From the NCBI RefSeq assembly GCF_003963535.1, contig NZ_CP034539.1, positions 806,001 to 870,000 on the forward strand: a stretch of DNA of 64,000 nt. The letters are read 5' to 3'. The notes beneath the pieces are model-generated. The model saw only the letters and a list, made by a program, of their open reading frames with translations, had not been told where the DNA came from and ran no database searches. Positions 7,910 through 16,686 of this stretch are shown in pieces; positions within the stretch are counted from its first letter, which is position 1, and every line of letters begins with the position of its first letter. The stretch is from Streptomyces cyaneochromogenes (GTDB taxonomy: Bacteria > Actinomycetota > Actinomycetes > Streptomycetales > Streptomycetaceae). Both the position numbers and the translations under genes were made by a program.

Positions 7910-8668
7910 TCATGGTGCGGTGTTGACGGATGTGTCCAGTGTGACTGTGGGGCGTGCGGCCCGGGGCCGGTTTTCCGCCAGCCGAGCCGCCGCGGCACTG
8001 AGCAGCAGGTCCAAAGCCGCCGGGTAGGAGCTGTGCGGCATGTCCGCCACGAGATGGCGGGCGGTGGCGGCGATGTGCGGGTGGGTGTCGGCGGGCAGTC
8101 GCGCGTACGTGGCCCGCCAGACGGCCGCCTCCGCCTCCCGCGCGGCCTTCGGCATCGCCAGGCTCGCCGAGTCGAGGGCGCCGTGGGCGAGGGCCTGGTC
8201 GACGAACACGTGGTAGATCCGCACCGCCTCGGCGTCGGGGAATCCGGCGCGGCGCAGCACACCGAGGATGGTCTCGACGGCCTGGATCTCGTACGCCCGC
8301 CCGGTCACCCGGTACGAGCTGAGCACGGCCGCCCGGGGGTGCGCGAGGGCCCCCGCGTGCATGCGCAGGCCGAGGTCGCGCAGGTCGGCGCGCCAGTCGC
8401 CGGTGGGGCGCCAGGTGCGCAGCGTGCGGCCGATGAGTTCGTCGGCGATGGCGAGCATCAGGTCGTCGGTGTGCCGGAAGTACCGGTACAGCGAGCTGGG
8501 GTCGGCTCCGAGGGCGCGGCCGAGGCGGCGTACCGAGAGGGCGTCGGCGCCGTGCTCCTCGATGAGCCGCAGGGCCGTCTCCACGATCAATGCCTCGGAC
8601 AGGACGACGCCCTGCTTGGTGGGGCGCCTGCGTTGCCGGGCGGTGGGCGGGACGACGCGCTCGCTCAT
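7910..8668 (-). CDS. TetR family transcriptional regulator
   Basis: A 252-residue TetR regulator. The HTH core ALSVRRLGRALGADPSSLYRYF is at about residues 44-65 and the C-terminal part is of the TetR_C type with RAYEIQAVETILGVLRRAGF. Start at 8668 is set by a GGGAGG site 5 bases upstream; an in-frame codon at 8743 lacks one. It is divergent from the permease at 8794, and an inverted repeat lies between. It probably controls the permease-amidohydrolase pair. Confidence 0.88.
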   Translation of the reverse strand: MSERVVPPTARQRRRPTKQGVVLSEALIVETALRLIEEHGADALSVRRLGRALGADPSSLYRYFRHTDDLMLAIADELIGRTLRTWRPTGDWRADLRDLGLRMHAGALAHPRAAVLSSYRVTGRAYEIQAVETILGVLRRAGFPDAEAVRIYHVFVDQALAHGALDSASLAMPKAAREAEAAVWRATYARLPADTHPHIAATARHLVADMPHSSYPAALDLLLSAAAARLAENRPRAARPTVTLDTSVNTAP

Positions 8669-8702
8669 GGATGCCTCCCTCGGGCCGGTGCCCGGCACCT
8701 TA

Positions 8703-8727
8703 TGACAACACTGTTGACCTGTTAAGC
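8703..8727. promoter_or_regulatory. Possible TetR operator between the regulator and permease genes
   Basis: CAACACTGTTG, a perfect 5-base inverted repeat around one base, lies in the AT-richer stretch TGACAACACTGTTGACCTGT between the divergent starts at 8668 and 8794. The symmetry is short, so this is a moderate call based on position. Confidence 0.4.
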
Positions 8728-8793
8728 CCCCGGACAGTTTCATGTCCGCTCATCGGGGCCGTCCAGGCCCCCCGGTGCGAGCGGAGACCGGCC

Positions 8794-10299
8794 ATGTCCG
8801 ACAACCCCTACAGCGTCGACCCTCCAGCGCGGCCCGCGCTGCGCAAGTCCCTCGGCGTCCTCGACGGCGTCGCCATCGCCGCGTCCAGCACGGCCGCGAC
8901 CACCAGCATCGGCATCGGCCTCGGAGTCACGGCCGGGGTGGTCGGCCTGCATCTGCCGGCGATCATGCTGCTCGCGTTCCTGCCGATCCTCGGCATCGCG
9001 GGCGCCTACTCCCGGCTCAACAAGGTCGAGCCCAACGCGGGCAACGGCTATGTGTGGGTGGGCCGTTCGCTCACGCCCTGGCTGGGCTTCCTGGTGGGCT
9101 GGGTGAACATCGTGGCGGTGGTGGCGTTCCTCGCGTACACCACGGCGGTCACCGGCTCGGCGCTGCTCCAACTCGCGGGAGACGCCGGAGTGCACCGGGT
9201 GGGCGGGCTCGCGCTGGACCCGGGTTCCACCGCGCAGACCACGGCGCTCGGCATCCTGGTCCTGGTGGCGGTCACGCTGACCGCCGTGACCGGCATCCGC
9301 ACCGCCGCGCGGCTCCAGGCCGGGCTGCTGGTCTTCGAGTACGTCGTCCTGCTGGGCTTTTGCGGATACGGCATCGTCACCGGCCCGCACGACTTCAGCC
9401 TGAGCTGGTTCGACCCGTTCGCGATCCCGTCGGCGACGGCGCTCGCCCAGGGGATGCTGCTGTCGGTGTTCTGCTACTGGGGCTTCGAGTCGGCGTTCAG
9501 CGTCAACGAGGAGGTCCGCGACCCGCGCGACGCGTCCAAGGCCGGGATCACCACCCTGTTCACCATGCTGGCGCTGTTCCTGCTCGGCTCGGTCGCCTTC
9601 CAACGCGTGCTGTCCGAGGAGGAGTTGGTCGGCCACGGCCCCGAGGGCCTCGCCTTCTTCGGCGAGCGGCTGGCGTCCCAGCCCTGGGCCGCTCTTCCGC
9701 TGATCGCCCTGATGTTCTCGGCGGTCGCCTCGCTGCAGGCCGGGGTGATCCCGACGGCCCGGGCGATGTTCGCGATGAGCCGGGACCGTACGCTCGGACC
9801 GGTGTGGTCCAAGGTCAGCCCCCGGTACGGCACTCCCGCCGCCGGAACCGTACTCATCGGCTCGCTGGCGGCGGTCGTCGCGGCGCTCGCGCTGGTCATC
9901 CCGCGTCTGGCCGACATGATCATGGCGACGGTGAGCGCCGTGGGCATCGTGGTCGCCCTGTCGTACGCGCTCACGGCTCTCGCGGCGGCGGTCCGCTTCC
10001 GCTCGCTGCTGCGTGAGGACTGGCGGCAGGGGGTGCGCGCGGTCGTCCTGCCCGCCCTGAGCGCGGCCGTGCTGCTCGGCCTCGGCGGCTACCTCGGCTG
10101 GTCGTTCTACACCTCCGCCGACCACTTCGAAGTCAGCGCGGACAACGGGTGGTTCCTCCTCGCCACTCCCCTGGCGATGATCGCGTCCGGCTTCGTGGCC
10201 GCCGCGTGGGCCAAGTGGGGGCGCAGGTCGCCCTACTTCCGGACCGGCAAGGGCACCGACGCCGACGCACCCCAGCTCCTCACCAGCGCATCCCGATAA
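8794..10299 (+). CDS. APC family amino acid/amine permease
   Basis: A 501-residue inner-membrane transporter with about twelve hydrophobic segments. The first helix GVLDGVAIAASSTAATTSIGIGLG carries the glycine-rich unwound segment of APC transporters, and GYVWVGRSLTPWLGFLVGWV corresponds to helix 3. The glutamate-containing GFESAFSVNEEVRDPRDASKAG matches helix 6 and the following loop. Start at 8794 follows GGAGACC. It is followed by an amidohydrolase 19 bases on, suggesting uptake of an amide or amine that the enzyme then cleaves. Confidence 0.9.
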   Translation: MSDNPYSVDPPARPALRKSLGVLDGVAIAASSTAATTSIGIGLGVTAGVVGLHLPAIMLLAFLPILGIAGAYSRLNKVEPNAGNGYVWVGRSLTPWLGFLVGWVNIVAVVAFLAYTTAVTGSALLQLAGDAGVHRVGGLALDPGSTAQTTALGILVLVAVTLTAVTGIRTAARLQAGLLVFEYVVLLGFCGYGIVTGPHDFSLSWFDPFAIPSATALAQGMLLSVFCYWGFESAFSVNEEVRDPRDASKAGITTLFTMLALFLLGSVAFQRVLSEEELVGHGPEGLAFFGERLASQPWAALPLIALMFSAVASLQAGVIPTARAMFAMSRDRTLGPVWSKVSPRYGTPAAGTVLIGSLAAVVAALALVIPRLADMIMATVSAVGIVVALSYALTALAAAVRFRSLLREDWRQGVRAVVLPALSAAVLLGLGGYLGWSFYTSADHFEVSADNGWFLLATPLAMIASGFVAAAWAKWGRRSPYFRTGKGTDADAPQLLTSASR

Positions 10300-10318
10300 C
10301 CCGACCAGGAAACGGACC

Positions 10319-11953
10319 ATGCACGCAGATCTCCTCTTCACCGGCGGCCCCGTCCTCACCCCCGAGGGCCGCACCGCGACCGCCGTGGCCGTCACCGGCG
10401 ACCGCATCACGGCCGTAGGACGGGAGGAGGTGCACGATCTCGCCGGGCCGCGGACCGAGGTGGTGGACCTCGCCGGGCGGCTGCTGCTGCCCGGCTTCCA
10501 GGACGCGCACGTGCATCCGGTGCCGGCGGGACTGGAACTCACCCAGTGCGACCTGACCGGGGCGAGGACGGCCGACGAGACGCTGGCCGCGGTGCGCGCC
10601 TACGCCGACGCGCACCCCGACCGGGAGTGGATCAGCGGCGGCGGCTGGTCGATGGAGGCCTTCGAGGGCGGTACGCCGACGAAGGAGCTGCTGGACGCCG
10701 TCGTCCCCGACCGGCCGGTCTATCTGCCCAACCGCGACCATCACGGCGCCTGGGTCAACAGCCGCGCCCTCGCGCTCGCCGGCATCACGCGCGACACGCC
10801 CGACCCGGCCGACGGGCGGATCGACCGGGACGCCTCCGGTGAGCCGAGCGGGACCTTGCAGGAGGGGGCGATGCAGCTCGTGGGCCGGCTCACCCCGCCG
10901 GCCACACCGGCCGACCGGCTGGCGGCCCTGTTGCACGCCCAGCGGCATCTGCACGCGCTCGGCATCACGGCCTGGCAGGACGCGCTGGTCGGGGAGTTCC
11001 TCGGCATGGACGACCCGTCCGAGGCGTATCTGGCGGCGGCGCGGGACGGCTCGCTGACCGCCCGCGTCGTCGGGGCGCTGTGGTGGGACCGCGAGCGCGG
11101 CGCCGAGCAGATTCCCGAACTGGTCGAGCGGCGGGCCGCGTTGAGCCACGGCCGGTTCCGCGCGACCAGCGTCAAGCTGATGCTGGACGGCGTCGCCGAG
11201 ACCGGCACGGCCGCCCTGCTGGACCCCTACCTCGACAAGTGCGGCTGCGCCACCGCCAACCGGGGCACCGCCTTCATCGACGCCGGGCAACTGCCCAAGT
11301 ACGTGACCGAGTTGGACGCGCTCGGCTTCCAGTGTCACTTCCACGCCCTGGGCGACCGGGCCGTACGCGACGCGCTGGACGCGATCGAGGCCGCGCGCGC
11401 CGCGAACGGGCCGAGCGACACGCGGCCCCACCTGGCCCATCTCCAGGTCGTTCAGCCCACCGACGTGCCGCGCTTCGCCCGGCTCGGCGCCACCGCGAAC
11501 ATCCAGCCGCTGTGGGCCGCGCACGAACCCCAGATGGACGAGCTGACCATTCCCTTCCTGGGACCCGAACGGGCCGCCTGGCAGTACCCGTTCGGCGCGC
11601 TGCTGCGCTCCGGCGCCCGGCTCGCGGCCGGCAGCGACTGGCCGGTGAGCAGCCCCGATCCGCTGCAGGGGATCCATGTCGCGGTCAACCGTGTGACACC
11701 CGAAGGCGGCGACACGCCGGTGTTCCTGCCGGGCGAACGCATCGGACTCGCCGAGGCGCTCACGGCCTACACGGCGGGATCGGCGTATGTGAACCACCTC
11801 GACGAAGCGGGCGAGGTGCGCGCCGGGGCGCTCGCGGATCTCGTGGTCCTGGACCGTGATCCGTTCGAGGGTCCGACGGAGGCGATCACTCAGACGCGTG
11901 TATCTCTCACTTATGTCGGGGGCGCGCAAGTGTACGCAGCTCAAGGGGCATGA
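10319..11953 (+). CDS. Amidohydrolase family protein, YtcJ-like
   Basis: A 544-residue TIM-barrel metal-dependent hydrolase of the Amidohydro_3 group. The metal-binding HVH motif is at residues 64-66 (GFQDAHVHP); ISGGGWSMEAF, LPNRDHHGAWVNSRAL and the late AAGSDWPVSSPDPLQGI follow in family order. The conserved Cys-rich GCATANRGT segment is also seen. The reaction is probably hydrolysis of an amide or N-formyl bond. It is 19 bases after the permease and most likely co-transcribed with it under the TetR protein at 7910. Confidence 0.9.
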   Translation: MHADLLFTGGPVLTPEGRTATAVAVTGDRITAVGREEVHDLAGPRTEVVDLAGRLLLPGFQDAHVHPVPAGLELTQCDLTGARTADETLAAVRAYADAHPDREWISGGGWSMEAFEGGTPTKELLDAVVPDRPVYLPNRDHHGAWVNSRALALAGITRDTPDPADGRIDRDASGEPSGTLQEGAMQLVGRLTPPATPADRLAALLHAQRHLHALGITAWQDALVGEFLGMDDPSEAYLAAARDGSLTARVVGALWWDRERGAEQIPELVERRAALSHGRFRATSVKLMLDGVAETGTAALLDPYLDKCGCATANRGTAFIDAGQLPKYVTELDALGFQCHFHALGDRAVRDALDAIEAARAANGPSDTRPHLAHLQVVQPTDVPRFARLGATANIQPLWAAHEPQMDELTIPFLGPERAAWQYPFGALLRSGARLAAGSDWPVSSPDPLQGIHVAVNRVTPEGGDTPVFLPGERIGLAEALTAYTAGSAYVNHLDEAGEVRAGALADLVVLDRDPFEGPTEAITQTRVSLTYVGGAQVYAAQGA

Positions 11954-12263
11954 GCAGTAACGCAGATCACGGTCCGGTTACGGTGTAGATCATTTACGCT
12001 CTGGGCAGCTTGATACCGCTTCTCGGTTCAACTTTCGAACACCGAAGCCCAGTTCGAGTGCTCGGAGGCCGTCTCGATGGCCGTCTGTTTCGCAGGGTTG
12101 GGGGGCCCTGCGGTTCGTCTCCCGAAAGGAAGTGCATGCCCCAGGACGGCACGCCCGGCCTCCCCTTCGGCATCCGCGTCAGCAGACATCCGGTTCTCCC
12201 TGGCCTTCCACACGGCCGTCGATCGGTTCCGTTGTCATGACCACAGCTAGATGGGAGACCGGT
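11954..12263. other. Intergenic leader region before the isoprenoid-synthase-like gene
   Basis: No gene is supported in these 310 bases. A short inverted repeat TCGAAC...GTTCGA occurs at 12035-12057. An ATG at 12237 is in frame with the downstream gene but has no ribosome site. Presumably it carries the promoter of that gene. Confidence 0.5.
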
Positions 12264-13994
12264 GTGAAATCTCGAGTCGTAGGTGCCGTTGCGACGGCGG
12301 TCGCCAACAGCTTGATCCCGGCACAGCCAAGCGCCCAACTCCAGCCCACGGAGGCGGGGAACACCCTGGCCCGCCTCTTGCTGAAACGCATCAACGGGAG
12401 CACGGAGCAGTACCGAAGGTCCCGGAGCGCCGCTCAGCAGCGGCTGGACGCACTCGGATCCCGCCACCCCGGCACCACGCTGCATCTGGAGGGGGCCCTC
12501 CATCTGGCGCAGCCCGCCATCCTCCCGCCCGACGAGGAGGGCTACGCCAGGTTGAGGCACCTCGACACCAACCTGCGCATGATCGAAGCGTCCTTCCCCC
12601 AGGTCAGCACCGATATCGAGGTCTGCCGACTGACCTGCATGATGCTGGAAGGGGCTTGGCGGAGCCGGGCACTGACCCCGCCGCGCGAGGAGGAGCGGAC
12701 AACCGCCTGCGCCTGCCCTCTGTGCCGTCGAATACCCACGCCCCCCGCTCGCACGCTGGGTGACTACGGTTGGCGGCAGAGTGCCGGTCGTCCCCTCACA
12801 GTCAAGACCTGGCCGTACCGCCGGGAACTCGACAGCGTCCTGACCGGTGGATGGTCCTGGACCCGGCAGTTGAACGACCTTGAACGGGACATGGGCCACC
12901 GCCACCGCTTCGAGGACGACATCCTCGTCTTCCATGAATACAAACGCGTGATCGACACCATCGACACCACGCGCCTCACCCAGCTCGCCGAAGACCGCCT
13001 GGCCGAGAACTTCAGCACCAACAGCGCGCGGGCCCTGGTCAGCGGACTCTTCGCGGCCCACAAGCGATCCGTCGACGAGTACTGGCTCCGGCAGCACGCC
13101 TCGGGCAGCGTCACGCTCCCCCAGACCAACCCGCTCAGCCAGAGCACCTACTCGATCCTGCAGATGCTGGACTGCCTGTTCTGGCACGTCGCACCCGACA
13201 CCGAACTCTGGCAGGAGGAGAACCTCGCCTCCCTGCTGCTGTGCCGCGTCATCGACGACATGACCGACGTCCGAGCCGACGCCCTCACCGGCGAGATCAG
13301 CAACTTCTGGCTCGCCGAGATGCCCGCCCACACCAAGGCCTTCTACGCCGCCTGCGCCATAGCCCTGGTCAAGTACGGCTGCATGCCCGAGGCGCACACC
13401 TCGATGTGGAACACCTGGCTGATGACCACCACCATCACCTGGATGGGGCTCACGGGCCGCCACGCCCTGTGGTTCGACGGCATCACCCAGGGCCTCCCCC
13501 CGACCGACGACTGCCCGTTGTGCGACCTGCAGCCCGACCCGTGCACCGGCATCCTCACCGACGGCACCACCCTGACCATCGCCCCGCGGCCCACAGCACC
13601 GGCACTGAGCACCCGGACCGCCGAGCTGTCCGCACGCTGCCGAGCCCAACACCCCGGGACATGGCCCCTCTTCGACGCCGAGCTCCATGCCTTCGAAGCA
13701 CTGCACGGCCCCTGGCACGGCAACGTCGACAGCACATGGGAGATCCTGCGCCGCACCTACATCGCCGCCGTGGAGGCATCCAGAGCCGCACCGTCCCAGA
13801 CCCGCGCCCGTGAGGTCCAACAAGACGCCGGCGTGGTCGGATCCGAGAAGTTCCACACCCTGCACGACCCTCGAACCGGAAGGGAGGACACCGCGCTGAT
13901 CGCCTACATGTTCGCCGGTGCCCACCCGCATTTCCTCTGGAACGCCACGGGATACCGTCCCACGGGCGTCGAGGGCGACTGGCTCGACGGCTGA
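12264..13994 (+). CDS. Class I isoprenoid-synthase-like protein, unusual and large
   Basis: A 576-residue mostly helical protein I do not recognise as a characterised enzyme. Its clearest motif is CRVIDDMTDVRAD, about residues 402-414, which looks like the second Asp-rich motif of class I isoprenoid synthases (DDxxDxxxD on a helix, here followed by LTGE). A second acidic helix, EDDILVFHEYKRVIDTIDTTR, occurs earlier, and there are Cys pairs CACPLCRR and CPLCDLQPDPC that could bind metal. GTG at 12264 is chosen because GGGAG lies 6 bases upstream; the ATG at 12237 has none. It converges on the conservon P450. Terpene synthase function is inference only. Confidence 0.5.
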   Translation: MKSRVVGAVATAVANSLIPAQPSAQLQPTEAGNTLARLLLKRINGSTEQYRRSRSAAQQRLDALGSRHPGTTLHLEGALHLAQPAILPPDEEGYARLRHLDTNLRMIEASFPQVSTDIEVCRLTCMMLEGAWRSRALTPPREEERTTACACPLCRRIPTPPARTLGDYGWRQSAGRPLTVKTWPYRRELDSVLTGGWSWTRQLNDLERDMGHRHRFEDDILVFHEYKRVIDTIDTTRLTQLAEDRLAENFSTNSARALVSGLFAAHKRSVDEYWLRQHASGSVTLPQTNPLSQSTYSILQMLDCLFWHVAPDTELWQEENLASLLLCRVIDDMTDVRADALTGEISNFWLAEMPAHTKAFYAACAIALVKYGCMPEAHTSMWNTWLMTTTITWMGLTGRHALWFDGITQGLPPTDDCPLCDLQPDPCTGILTDGTTLTIAPRPTAPALSTRTAELSARCRAQHPGTWPLFDAELHAFEALHGPWHGNVDSTWEILRRTYIAAVEASRAAPSQTRAREVQQDAGVVGSEKFHTLHDPRTGREDTALIAYMFAGAHPHFLWNATGYRPTGVEGDWLDG

Positions 13995-14025
13995 CGCCGC
14001 GATCCTCTCAGGAGCAGGACACGAC

Positions 14026-14062
14026 GCTGCCCGGCCGGATTCCGGCCGGGCAGCGGTCTTTT
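14026..14062. terminator. Strong intrinsic terminator between convergent genes
   Basis: Perfect 13-base arms GCTGCCCGGCCGG and CCGGCCGGGCAGC around a 3-base loop are followed by GGTCTTTT. It lies between the stop at 13994 and the convergent P450 stop at 14071 and would insulate both transcripts. Confidence 0.88.
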
Positions 14063-14070
14063 GGTGTGGC

Positions 14071-15321
14071 CTAGACGGCGAACTCGACCGGCAGACTGTC
14101 CAGCCGGGACTGCCACGTGGTGGCGGTCGAGCCGAGTTCCTCCGGCGGTACGGCCAGGCGCAGGCCCGTCAGCCGGTGCAGCAGGACGTCCACGCCGACC
14201 TCGATGATGGACTGGCCGATGTTCTGCCCGGGGCACTCGTGCGGACCGGCGCTGAAGGCCAGGTGCGACTGGTTGCCCTGGACCGCCACGCCCTCGTCGG
14301 GCCGGATCTCCGGGTCGACGTTGCCCGGGGCGAGGCCGAGGAGGAGCAGGTCGCCCTCCTCGATGTCGTGCCCGCCGAGCTCCAGCTCGCTGGTCGCGAA
14401 CCGCGCCGGCAGGACGGACAGTGGCGGAGTGTTCCACATGACCTCCTCCACCACGGCGGACACGTTCAGCTGACCGCTGATCAGCCCGGACAGCCGCGCC
14501 GTGTCGGTCAGGAGCAGCTCCAGCACCCGGGCCAGCAGGTTGCTGGTCGTGGTGTGGGCGGCGATCAGCACCAGGCGCAGATGGCTGACGACCTCGTCCT
14601 CGTCCAGCGCCGCCGGGTGCTCCAACAGGGCGGTGGTGAAGTCCGAGCCCGGTTCGGTCCGCTTGCGCTGGGCGAGTTCGCCCAGGATCTCCATGATGTG
14701 CCCGTTGTGTACGAGGGCGTCCTCGCCGCCCTTGAAGACCTGCGCGCACGACTCGACCAGACGTAGCCCGTCCGCCTGGGGAAGGCCCAGGATCCGGGTG
14801 AGCACGAGCATCGGCAGCTGATCGGCGTAGTCGGCCACCAGGTCGGCGCGCCCTGCGTCGGCGAACGCGTCGATCTGCTTGTTCGCGAAGTACGTGGCGT
14901 GCCGCCGGATGCCGCGGCTGGAGGCGGCCAGCAGTCCGTCGGTGACCGCGCCGCGCAGTCTGCGGTGCGGCTCTCCGTCCTGGGAGACGCAGTCGGGCCG
15001 CCAGCCCACCATCGGCACCAGCGGATGGGACTCCGCTATCCGGCCCTCCCGCCAGTCCCGCCAGATGCGGGCGTCCCGGCTGAACTGACGGGGGTTGTCC
15101 AGCACCCGCCGGTTGTCGCGGTAGCCGAGCACCAGCCAGGCGGGAACGTCACCCTCCAGCAGCACCGGTGCGACAGAGCCGTGCTCCTTGCGCAGCCGCT
15201 CGTAGATGGCCTGCGGGTCGGTGGCCGCGTCCGGGCCGTACAGCCGCGTGAGCTCTGCCCCGCCGTGCGCGACGGGGCACCCGCGGGGCGCGTCGGGACC
15301 GTTTGAAGTCTGCTCGTTCAT
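14071..15321 (-). CDS. cvnE: Conservon P450, CYP157-like, lacking the ExxR arginine
   Basis: A 416-residue P450, last gene of the conservon, overlapping the GTPase stop by 4 bases (ATGA). The heme loop FSAGPHECPGQ has its cysteine at 363. Two usually conserved sites are altered: the K-helix reads E293-V-M-W296 in place of ExxR, and the I-helix reads AAHTTT (254-259) in place of AGxET. CYP157 proteins of streptomycete conservons are known to lack the ExxR motif, which supports this placement. The change suggests altered heme-pocket folding or a regulatory rather than catalytic role. Confidence 0.88.
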   Translation of the reverse strand: MNEQTSNGPDAPRGCPVAHGGAELTRLYGPDAATDPQAIYERLRKEHGSVAPVLLEGDVPAWLVLGYRDNRRVLDNPRQFSRDARIWRDWREGRIAESHPLVPMVGWRPDCVSQDGEPHRRLRGAVTDGLLAASSRGIRRHATYFANKQIDAFADAGRADLVADYADQLPMLVLTRILGLPQADGLRLVESCAQVFKGGEDALVHNGHIMEILGELAQRKRTEPGSDFTTALLEHPAALDEDEVVSHLRLVLIAAHTTTSNLLARVLELLLTDTARLSGLISGQLNVSAVVEEVMWNTPPLSVLPARFATSELELGGHDIEEGDLLLLGLAPGNVDPEIRPDEGVAVQGNQSHLAFSAGPHECPGQNIGQSIIEVGVDVLLHRLTGLRLAVPPEELGSTATTWQSRLDSLPVEFAV

Positions 15322-15923
15322 CGGGGCTCCAGTGCGATGGAGGAGCGATCCTTCAAGTGACGTATCAGCGCGACGAGCACGTCACGGCTGGAGGCCCGGT
15401 CCCGGGCGTCGCAGGCCACGACCGGGATGTGCTCGGGGATGTCCAGGGCGTCCCGGATCTCCTCGACCGGATAGTCCTTGGAGTCGGGGAAGACGTTCAG
15501 CGCGACGACGAACGGGACGTCCTGCCGCTCCATCTCCTCGATGGCCCGGAAGCTGGAGGCGAGCCGGCGGGTGTCCACCAGGACGACCGCGCCGAGCGCG
15601 CCCTTGAACAGGCCGTTCCACAGGAACCAGAACCGCTCCTGGCCGGGCGTGCCGAACAGGTACAGCATCAGGGTGTCGTTGAGGCTGATCTTGCCGAAGT
15701 CCAGGCTGACGGTGGTCTCCGTCTTGTCGGCGACGCCGATGAGGTGGTCGACGTCGGCACTGGCCTGGGTGAGGGTCTCCTCGGTGGTGAGCGGCTTGAT
15801 GTCGCTCACCGAGCGGACCATGGTGGTCTTCCCCGTGCCGAAGCCACCGGCGATCATCACCTTCACCGAGCGGGTGCCCCCGCCACCCGGCCCGCCGGAA
15901 TGGTCAAAGCCTTTGAAGTCCAC
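15318..15923 (-). CDS. cvnD: Conservon small GTPase-like ATP/GTP-binding protein
   Basis: A 201-residue P-loop protein of the CvnD/MglA-like group. The P-loop GGFGTGKTT is at residues 26-34, and FGTPGQERF gives the G3 region. NVFPDS occupies the place of the guanine-specificity motif, an odd change from NKxD seen in this family. Start is the GTG at 15923, which overlaps the DUF742 gene end by 20 bases and has GGAGG 6 bases upstream. With CvnA, B and C it is thought to form a membrane-associated switch like a eukaryotic G-protein complex. Confidence 0.92.
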   Translation of the reverse strand: MDFKGFDHSGGPGGGGTRSVKVMIAGGFGTGKTTMVRSVSDIKPLTTEETLTQASADVDHLIGVADKTETTVSLDFGKISLNDTLMLYLFGTPGQERFWFLWNGLFKGALGAVVLVDTRRLASSFRAIEEMERQDVPFVVALNVFPDSKDYPVEEIRDALDIPEHIPVVACDARDRASSRDVLVALIRHLKDRSSIALEPR

Positions 15924-16275
15924 TGAGTACCTCCTCAAGGAGCGCGAGGTCGGGCCCGCGACCGGCGTTGTGCGCCGGGATCGGGTCACGGGCTTCGACG
16001 TGGCCTGCCTCCAGCAGATCCGTCAGCAGCACCGCGAGAATGTTGAAGGGCAGTCCGAGGTGGGCGCCCAGTTCGGCCGCCGACAGCGGATCGCGGCAGC
16101 GCCGGAGGATCTCCTCGTGCTCGTGCTGCAAGCCCGGTGCGGGCGCGGTGCGGGAGACGATGAGGGTAGCCACGTCGAGACTCGACGCCGAACCGCCCGG
16201 TCCGCTACGCCCCTTGGTGAGGACGTAGTAGCGCTCGAGACCGGACGGGTTCATGGGCCGGCGGGGAGCACTCAT
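15904..16275 (-). CDS. cvnC: Conservon DUF742 protein
   Basis: A 123-residue protein of the DUF742 family. It opens with a basic, Pro-rich leader and then YVLTKGRSG; the core EHEEILRRCRDPLSAAELGAHLGLPFNILAVLLTDLLEAGHVEAR resembles a winged helix. Its start overlaps the roadblock gene stop by 4 bases. It is the third member of the conservon and probably links the sensor and the GTPase. Confidence 0.93.
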   Translation of the reverse strand: MSAPRRPMNPSGLERYYVLTKGRSGPGGSASSLDVATLIVSRTAPAPGLQHEHEEILRRCRDPLSAAELGAHLGLPFNILAVLLTDLLEAGHVEARDPIPAHNAGRGPDLALLEEVLSGLQRL

Positions 16276-16682
16276 CCAGAGTGCTCCTCCAGGCGCGGAG
16301 TGGTGCCGAGCAACTCACCCATCCTGCGCGCCAGGTCCCTCATCTGATGGCCGAGCAGGCCCTGGTCGAGGCCCTCCCGGGCGAGGACGCCGAGATAGGT
16401 CTCCACCCCGGCCCGTACGACGAAGAGGTGACCGCCGTCGACCTCGATCATCGCCAGCCTGAGCTGCCCCGCGTACTTGGGGAACTGCTCGGCGACCGGC
16501 TGGGCCAGCGCCTGCAGTCCGGCCACCACGGCCGCGAAGCGGTCCACGTCGTCGGGGTCCTCGGCACCGTAGGAGGTGATGGCCTTGCCGTCGCTGGAGG
16601 CCACGAGGGCGAAGTTGATCTCCTGGATGCTCTCCACCAGATCGCGGAGCGCCCAGCTCACATCGGTTCCCTGTTGCGTCAT
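16272..16682 (-). CDS. cvnB: Conservon roadblock/LC7 domain protein
   Basis: A 136-residue roadblock/LC7 protein. WALRDLVESIQEINFALVASSDGKAITSYG (residues 10-39) is the defining helix-strand start, and the rest forms the alpha-beta fold ending in the helix DLARRMGELLGTTPR. In conservons this protein is thought to regulate the GTPase. Start at 16682 lies 4 bases after the kinase stop on the same strand, within the operon. Confidence 0.94.
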   Translation of the reverse strand: MTQQGTDVSWALRDLVESIQEINFALVASSDGKAITSYGAEDPDDVDRFAAVVAGLQALAQPVAEQFPKYAGQLRLAMIEVDGGHLFVVRAGVETYLGVLAREGLDQGLLGHQMRDLARRMGELLGTTPRLEEHSG

Positions 16683-16686
16683 GGGA

